DNA of 64,000 bases from Palsa-504 sp963742795. GTDB lineage: Bacteria > Actinomycetota > Actinomycetes > Streptosporangiales > Streptosporangiaceae. Under the pieces are notes generated by a model, which made no database searches, had not been told where the DNA came from, and was given only the letters and a program-made list of their open reading frames with translations. Location of the stretch: contig CAVUNL010000015.1 in assembly GCA_963742795.1 (NCBI GenBank), positions 62,001 through 126,000 of the forward strand. Reading direction: 5' to 3'. The position numbers were made by a program, and so were the translations under genes. This document shows positions 59,962 to 64,000 of this stretch, in pieces. How positions within the stretch are numbered: the stretch's first letter is position 1; each line of letters begins with the position of its first letter.

Positions 59962-61290
59962 TCAGAGCTGGATCACGGACCTGCGGTCGACGACCCGGCT
60001 CAGCGCCTCGACCGCTTCCGGATCGTACTCGCTGGCCGTGTCCAGGCGGAGCTGCTGGACGGCGGCGGCCGCGCGGCCGGGATCCAGCGAGCTGCCCACC
60101 AGATCGTCGAAGGCGTTGGCGGCCTTGATGATGCGGCTGCTCATCGGCGGCCGGGACGGCTCGGCGCCGAACCGGTCCAGGCGGCCCGGACGGCCCCGGC
60201 AGCCCTCGTGCGCGACCTCCACGCCACGGTAGGGCTCGTTCTGCCGGCGGACGATCTCCGCCACCGAGCCGAGGACCTGGGCCTGCTGGATCACGTCAGC
60301 GCCCAGCTCGGCGATGCGCTGCTGGTCCTGGCGGGAGACCAGGACCGTGGCCCCCCCGGGGATCGGGTCGGCCAGCGACAGCTGGCCGATGTCGTGCATG
60401 AGCGCGGCGTACTCGAGCTCGAGCAGCTGGGGCTCGTGAATGCCGAGCTCCCGGCCGATGGCGACGGCCAGCCGGCTCACCCGCTCGGAGTGGCCGGATT
60501 CCACGTACCCGCCGATCTCGGTGACCTTGGCCAGCGCCCGGACGGTCTGCAGGTAGGTGGCCCGGATCCCGGCGTAGCGGCGGAACGCCACCTGGGTGAC
60601 CAGTAGCGGGGCGGTGAACACGGCCAGCGCCGCCAGGCCCATGACCTCGGCGGCGAACGCGATGAGCAGGCCGGAGGCCCCGACCGCCGCGCCCAGCGGC
60701 AGCTGGACACGCATCTCGTCGACCAGCGCGACCCGGAACCTGGCCCGCTGCTCGTCGACGCGCATCAGCGCGGTGAGTACCGCCTCGAGCAGCAGCGCGA
60801 CCACGGCCAGGGCCGTCATCAGCGAGAAGGCCAGGCCCCAGTCCCTGGCCACGGCGGCGTTCCCGGCCAGCGGGCGGAAGATGAACGCCACGCAGGCCAC
60901 GCAGAGCAGGCGGATGGACATCCCGCCGACCTTGGCCAGGCCCACGGCCAGGTGCGGCAGCGCGCCGACGATCATGCCGATCGTGGTGACGGTGACTACC
61001 TGTTCGGCGGTGTAATGAACCGTGTGATCGCCGACCCGGATGAGCAGGGCGTAGGCCAGCGCGCCGGCCATCCCGATGGGGGCCGTCTCCCGGTCGCCCG
61101 GCAGGTTGAGCCGCAGCACCTCGCCGAACGCGATCAGGACGCCGAACGCGACAGCGATGCGCGGGTCCCGCAGCCCCTCCACGGCGGTCTGGGCCACCGA
61201 GGCGACCAGCACCACGCCGGCGGCGGCGACCAGCAGCAGCAGACCGGAATCCCTCACCTGCCAGGGATAGTCATGTCGTCGTTCGGTCAT
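59962..61290 (-). CDS. Membrane HD-domain protein, degenerate HD-GYP paralogue
   Basis: 442 residues: about six membrane helices (LLLLVAAAGVVLVASVAQTA, VVTVTTIGMIVGALPHLAVG, FSLMTALAVVALLLEAVLTA, GASGLLIAFAAEVMGLAALA) followed by an HD phosphohydrolase domain, GYVESGHSERVSRLAVAIGR and YAALMHDIGQLSLADP. The HD pair is kept, but where HD-GYP proteins have HHE-x-DG-x-GYP this reads RRQNEPYRG, so the third metal and substrate motif is lost. Six bases downstream of the intact HD-GYP gene; the two arose by duplication. Confidence 0.85.
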   Translation of the reverse strand: MTERRHDYPWQVRDSGLLLLVAAAGVVLVASVAQTAVEGLRDPRIAVAFGVLIAFGEVLRLNLPGDRETAPIGMAGALAYALLIRVGDHTVHYTAEQVVTVTTIGMIVGALPHLAVGLAKVGGMSIRLLCVACVAFIFRPLAGNAAVARDWGLAFSLMTALAVVALLLEAVLTALMRVDEQRARFRVALVDEMRVQLPLGAAVGASGLLIAFAAEVMGLAALAVFTAPLLVTQVAFRRYAGIRATYLQTVRALAKVTEIGGYVESGHSERVSRLAVAIGRELGIHEPQLLELEYAALMHDIGQLSLADPIPGGATVLVSRQDQQRIAELGADVIQQAQVLGSVAEIVRRQNEPYRGVEVAHEGCRGRPGRLDRFGAEPSRPPMSSRIIKAANAFDDLVGSSLDPGRAAAAVQQLRLDTASEYDPEAVEALSRVVDRRSVIQL

Positions 61291-61296
61291 GGGGTC

Positions 61297-62643
61297 TCAG
61301 AGGCTGTCGATCACCCGGAGCGGCGCAGCGGGGTCGTCGTGGTCCTGGGCGGCGACGGTAGTCAGGTCCTCGGTCGCGAGCACGGGCAGCTCGGGGCTCT
61401 GCCAGCCGTCGCGCTTGATCGCGGCCACGAACGCATCCACGAACGCCGGGTCGAACTGCGTGCCCGACCACTTCCTGAGCTCCGCGACCGCCTCCTGCAC
61501 GGGGCGCGCTCCGCGGTAGGACCGGGTGGACGTCATGGAGTCGAACGCGTCGGCCACGGCCAGCACCCGGGCGAACTCTGGGATCTCGTCGCCGATCAAT
61601 CCCGTCGGATAGCCCCGGCCGTCGATCCGCTCGTGATGGTGCATGATCCCGGCCAGGGCCTCGTCCAGGAACCCGATCTCGCGCACGATGTCCAGGCCGT
61701 GCATCGGGTGCAGCTGGATCGCCTCGTACTCCTCCTCGGTCAGCTTCCCGGTCTTCTGCAGGACCTTGGTCGGCACGCCGAGCTTGCCGACATCGTGCAA
61801 CATGCCCGCGTACCTGATGGCCTCGACCCGCTCGCCGCGCATGCCGATCTCGCGCGCGATCATGACCGAGCCGCGGGATACCCGGTCGCTGTGCCCGCGG
61901 GTGTAGAAGTCCTTGGTCTCCACCGCCTGGCAGAGCGCGCCCACCGTGGCCTCGTAGGCCTGCTGCTGCTCGGCGAGCTGGGTCACGGCCCAGCGGGCCA
62001 CGAACAGCGGGATCAAGATCAGCACCGGTGCGAACAGCCCGGTCACGCTCCACAGCGCCGCGATGAGCAGCCCGAACGCTCCGTAGCCGAGGTCCGAGGC
62101 GATTAGCTTGACGCTTATGCCCAGCGGAGCGCGCCGTCCGGCGAAGTCGCGGTCGCTGGTCAGCCAGAGCACGCCGGCGAGCAGCGTGTGGTTGGTCAGC
62201 GCGTGCACCACGGCCGCGACCGCGAACGGGCCGATTATCGTCCGGAACGGCGTGGCGTGCGGGGTGCCGACCTGCCCGCCCACGGCGACGAAGACGCTGC
62301 CCGCCAGGTACGCGGACAGGGCCATCATGCCCGTGTTGAACGCCCGCTGGGCCACCGAGGGACCGCGCCGCATCCCGAACACGGTGCAGGCGCCGACCAG
62401 CCCCGCGCCGACCGGCCCGAGCAGGACGGCGGCGGCCAGGGTGGCGGAGGAATTGGGGGACCAGGCGAGCTGCCGGGGGCGCAGCAAGGTGGCGGTCGAC
62501 TCGAAGACCACGAGCAGCAGGCCGAGCACCGCGACATTCCGCCACCAGCGGAGATCGCCGAACGGACCACGAATGATCAAAACCGCGGCGACGAGGACGA
62601 CCGCGCCGATATATAGCCGTGCGGCCCACGGGAGCCTAGCCAA
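61297..62643 (-). CDS. Membrane HD-GYP domain protein (putative c-di-GMP phosphodiesterase)
   Basis: 448 residues from a TTG start with GGAGAGGG just upstream. An N-terminal block of helices (YIGAVVLVAAVLIIRG, VAVLGLLLVVFESTATLL and others) is followed by a complete HD-GYP set: RGHSDRVSRGSVMIA, GMLHDVGKLGVPTKV, LHPMHGLDIVREIGF, GIMHHHERIDGRGYPTGLIG and DAFDSMTSTRSYR. HD-GYP enzymes hydrolyse c-di-GMP or related dinucleotides. The membrane part may sense a signal. Partner of the degenerate paralogue downstream. Confidence 0.9.
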   Translation of the reverse strand: MARLPWAARLYIGAVVLVAAVLIIRGPFGDLRWWRNVAVLGLLLVVFESTATLLRPRQLAWSPNSSATLAAAVLLGPVGAGLVGACTVFGMRRGPSVAQRAFNTGMMALSAYLAGSVFVAVGGQVGTPHATPFRTIIGPFAVAAVVHALTNHTLLAGVLWLTSDRDFAGRRAPLGISVKLIASDLGYGAFGLLIAALWSVTGLFAPVLILIPLFVARWAVTQLAEQQQAYEATVGALCQAVETKDFYTRGHSDRVSRGSVMIAREIGMRGERVEAIRYAGMLHDVGKLGVPTKVLQKTGKLTEEEYEAIQLHPMHGLDIVREIGFLDEALAGIMHHHERIDGRGYPTGLIGDEIPEFARVLAVADAFDSMTSTRSYRGARPVQEAVAELRKWSGTQFDPAFVDAFVAAIKRDGWQSPELPVLATEDLTTVAAQDHDDPAAPLRVIDSL

Positions 62644-62986
62644 ACCCTCTCCCCCTCAAAGCCAGGAGCGTGGAACGCGGGCTATGCTCCAACCCCTTAC
62701 CCCCACGTGCTCCCGGAGAGGGCGGTCAGACAGACCCGGCCCGCCGCCACCTCACCCGCAGCACGCGATATTCCGCCGCATGGACGCATGGAGCTGACCT
62801 CCCTAGCGTGCGACTACCTACAGCTCACCGGATATCGTCCAAGGTCAAGGATAACGTGGCCACAACGGATCTCGCAGGCCCAAATCTCATCGTGAACAAA
62901 TCGTGAGCGCGATAGTCACAATGGGCAATCAAATGTGGCACATGCTGCGCAATTGCCCCACTCCTGGCAAATCGGACGGTTCGCGA
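62644..62986. other. 343-bp intergenic region, no gene seen
   Basis: Lies between the 5' end of the HD-GYP gene and the 3' end of rsrA, so it should hold the HD-GYP promoter. Short open frames on the plus strand have no protein character. The part from 62810 to 62960 is less GC-rich (AAATCTCATCGTGAAC, CAATCAAATGTGGCACATG). Confidence 0.4.
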
Positions 62987-63259
62987 CTACTCCGCGAACT
63001 CGATCGTCGCCCGGACTTCACGGATACGGACGAGAATTTTCGCACGCAGGTCGGCGGGCGCCGGGTCGCAGCCGCAGTGCTTGGCCACGAGCCGCTTAAC
63101 CGCCTCCTCGAGGCCGTACTCGCGCAGGCACGGGCCACATTCGTCCAGATGCTGGCGGATCTTCGCGCAGTCCACGTCGCCGAGCTCGCCGTCCAGATAG
63201 CCGTAGACCCGCTCCAGTACCTCGGTACACGGCGTCTCATGTGGCTTTCCGCAGCTCAT
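62987..63259 (-). CDS. rsrA: Mycothiol-system anti-sigma factor RsrA (zinc-binding anti-sigma)
   Basis: 90 residues. Cys11, His37, Cys41 and Cys44 (HLDECGPC) occupy the same positions as the redox-active zinc ligands of S. coelicolor RsrA; oxidation forms a disulfide, releases zinc and frees SigR (established). Cys3, Cys31 and a late CGC are also present. Starts within the end of sigR (ATGA-type overlap), so the pair is coupled. Confidence 0.94.
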   Translation of the reverse strand: MSCGKPHETPCTEVLERVYGYLDGELGDVDCAKIRQHLDECGPCLREYGLEEAVKRLVAKHCGCDPAPADLRAKILVRIREVRATIEFAE

Positions 63260-63990
63260 CGCGCTTCCTCCCCGGGCCGGGAAGCGTCAGAACCGGTGCG
63301 CGCCAATCCGCGTTCCGACGCGTAATCCTGGAGCAGTTCCCGCAGCTGCCGCCGACCGCGGTGCAGGCGCGACATCACGGTCCCGATCGGCGTTTCCATG
63401 ATGTCGGCGATCTCCTTGTACGCGAACCCCTCGACATCGGCCAGGTAGACCGCGATGCGGAATTCCTCCGGGAGCGCCTGGAGGGCTTCCTTAATGTCGG
63501 AATCGGGGAGCCGTTCCAGCGCTTCGGCTTCGGCCGACTTCAATCCCCCGGAGGTATGCTCGGCGGCCCGGGCCAGCTGCCAGTCCTCGACCTCCTCCGC
63601 GCCGGAGCGCTGCGGCTCGCGCTGCCGCTTGCGATAGGTGTTGATAAAGGTGTTGGTCAGGATCCGGAACAGCCACGCCTTGAGGTTCGTGCCCTGCTGG
63701 AACTGGTGGAAGGACGCGTACGCTTTGGCGAACGTCTCCTGTACCAGGTCCTCGGCGTCCGCCGGGTTGCGAGTCATCCGAAGCGCCGCGGAGTACAGCT
63801 GATCCAGGAAGGGCAGCACGTCCTGCTCGAAGCGCTCACCGCGCTCTTCGAGAGTCTCCGGAACGGGACTCACCCCCTCGGGGTCGGACGGACTAGGTCT
63901 GCTGGGGTGCAGAGCATATGAGGGGGAGGATACCGCGCCCGGATACGGAGCGAGTCTCAGCATGCCACGAGGTGGCGAGGCCACAGCCAT
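63256..63990 (-). CDS. sigR: ECF sigma factor SigR/SigH (thiol-oxidative stress)
   Basis: Up to 244 residues. Region 2: RFEQDVLPFLDQLYSAALRM, NPADAEDLVQETFAKAYASF and FQQGTNLKAWLFRILTNTFI. Region 4: LPEEFRIAVYLADVEGFAYK, EIADIMETPIGTVMSRLHRG. The sequence TPIGTVMSRLHRGRRQLRE is typical of SigR/SigH. Start choice is open: ATG 63990, ATG 63963 or GTG 63873 (VSPVPETLEERGERF), the last matching where most family members begin. The extra Pro/Ser-rich N-terminus of about 39 residues recalls the long unstable form SigR' of Streptomyces. The upstream promoter lies outside the window. Confidence 0.93.
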   Translation of the reverse strand: MAVASPPRGMLRLAPYPGAVSSPSYALHPSRPSPSDPEGVSPVPETLEERGERFEQDVLPFLDQLYSAALRMTRNPADAEDLVQETFAKAYASFHQFQQGTNLKAWLFRILTNTFINTYRKRQREPQRSGAEEVEDWQLARAAEHTSGGLKSAEAEALERLPDSDIKEALQALPEEFRIAVYLADVEGFAYKEIADIMETPIGTVMSRLHRGRRQLRELLQDYASERGLARTGSDASRPGEEAR

Positions 63991-64000
63991 GTCGCGTTCA

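Noticed and set aside
1..64000. tRNA, rRNA and known riboswitches
   Set aside because: No cloverleaf-like sequence with a TTCGA arm or rRNA stretch was noticed on reading; a covariance search would be needed to be certain.

Overview
The window is high-GC DNA (about 70% by eye) from an actinomycete. Support comes from a WhiB1-type iron-sulfur regulator, an RsrA/SigR thiol-stress pair (implying mycothiol), a fused 2-oxoglutarate decarboxylase/E1 (Kgd), nickel superoxide dismutase with its protease, a DasR-type GntR regulator, and many GTG/TTG starts with ATGA/GTGA overlaps. From memory, the right half (27-64 kb) follows the Streptomyces block from kgd to sigR, and also resembles the M. tuberculosis whiB1-pdtaS-TB7.3-rshA-sigH region. 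The order Streptosporangiales is a guess; the sequence does not fix it.

Left part, 1-25.5 kb, is accessory. It has a divergent locus (an aromatic-amino-acid-lyase homologue without the usual MIO tripeptide, plus an enolase-superfamily gene, facing a dipeptide-type ABC importer), a VIT-family transporter, an amidohydrolase, a secreted phosphoesterase, a reductase and an HNH remnant. Next come a glycosyltransferase / methyltransferase / cyclase-fold / methyltransferase group, a two-component system, a class I aminotransferase, a nitrilase, a membrane-anchored repeat protein, and a scar where two head-to-head genes have both lost their 5' ends.

At 25.5-27.7 kb the composition changes. A small lipoprotein and a large serine recombinase of visibly lower GC sit here, and the recombinase starts 20 bp from the start of kgd.

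From 27.7 kb: kgd and a small conserved gene; a branched-chain amino acid importer (livKHMGF); a MacB/FtsX-type exporter; a DUF4097/PadR operon; a quinone oxidoreductase; VapBC; a CGNR regulator; an APC permease; sodX/sodN; anti-sigma and sigma factor (SigB/F type); a lipid kinase; whiB1; a PdtaS-like kinase; dasR; a ThDP enzyme; biotin carrier and biotin carboxylase; two membrane HD proteins; rsrA and sigR.

Two properties run through the whole window. At least twelve genes or segments are broken by one-base frame changes (histidine kinase, nitrilase, repeat protein three times, livH, livM, livG, PadR tail, oxidoreductase twice, HNH remnant). Several of these fall in G or C runs, so assembly error is a serious possibility. 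In-frame tandem repeats of 15, 21 or 27 bp also recur in unrelated genes, with 12-15 bp tandem repeats in intergenic DNA. I saw no rRNA or tRNA genes and no CRISPR array.
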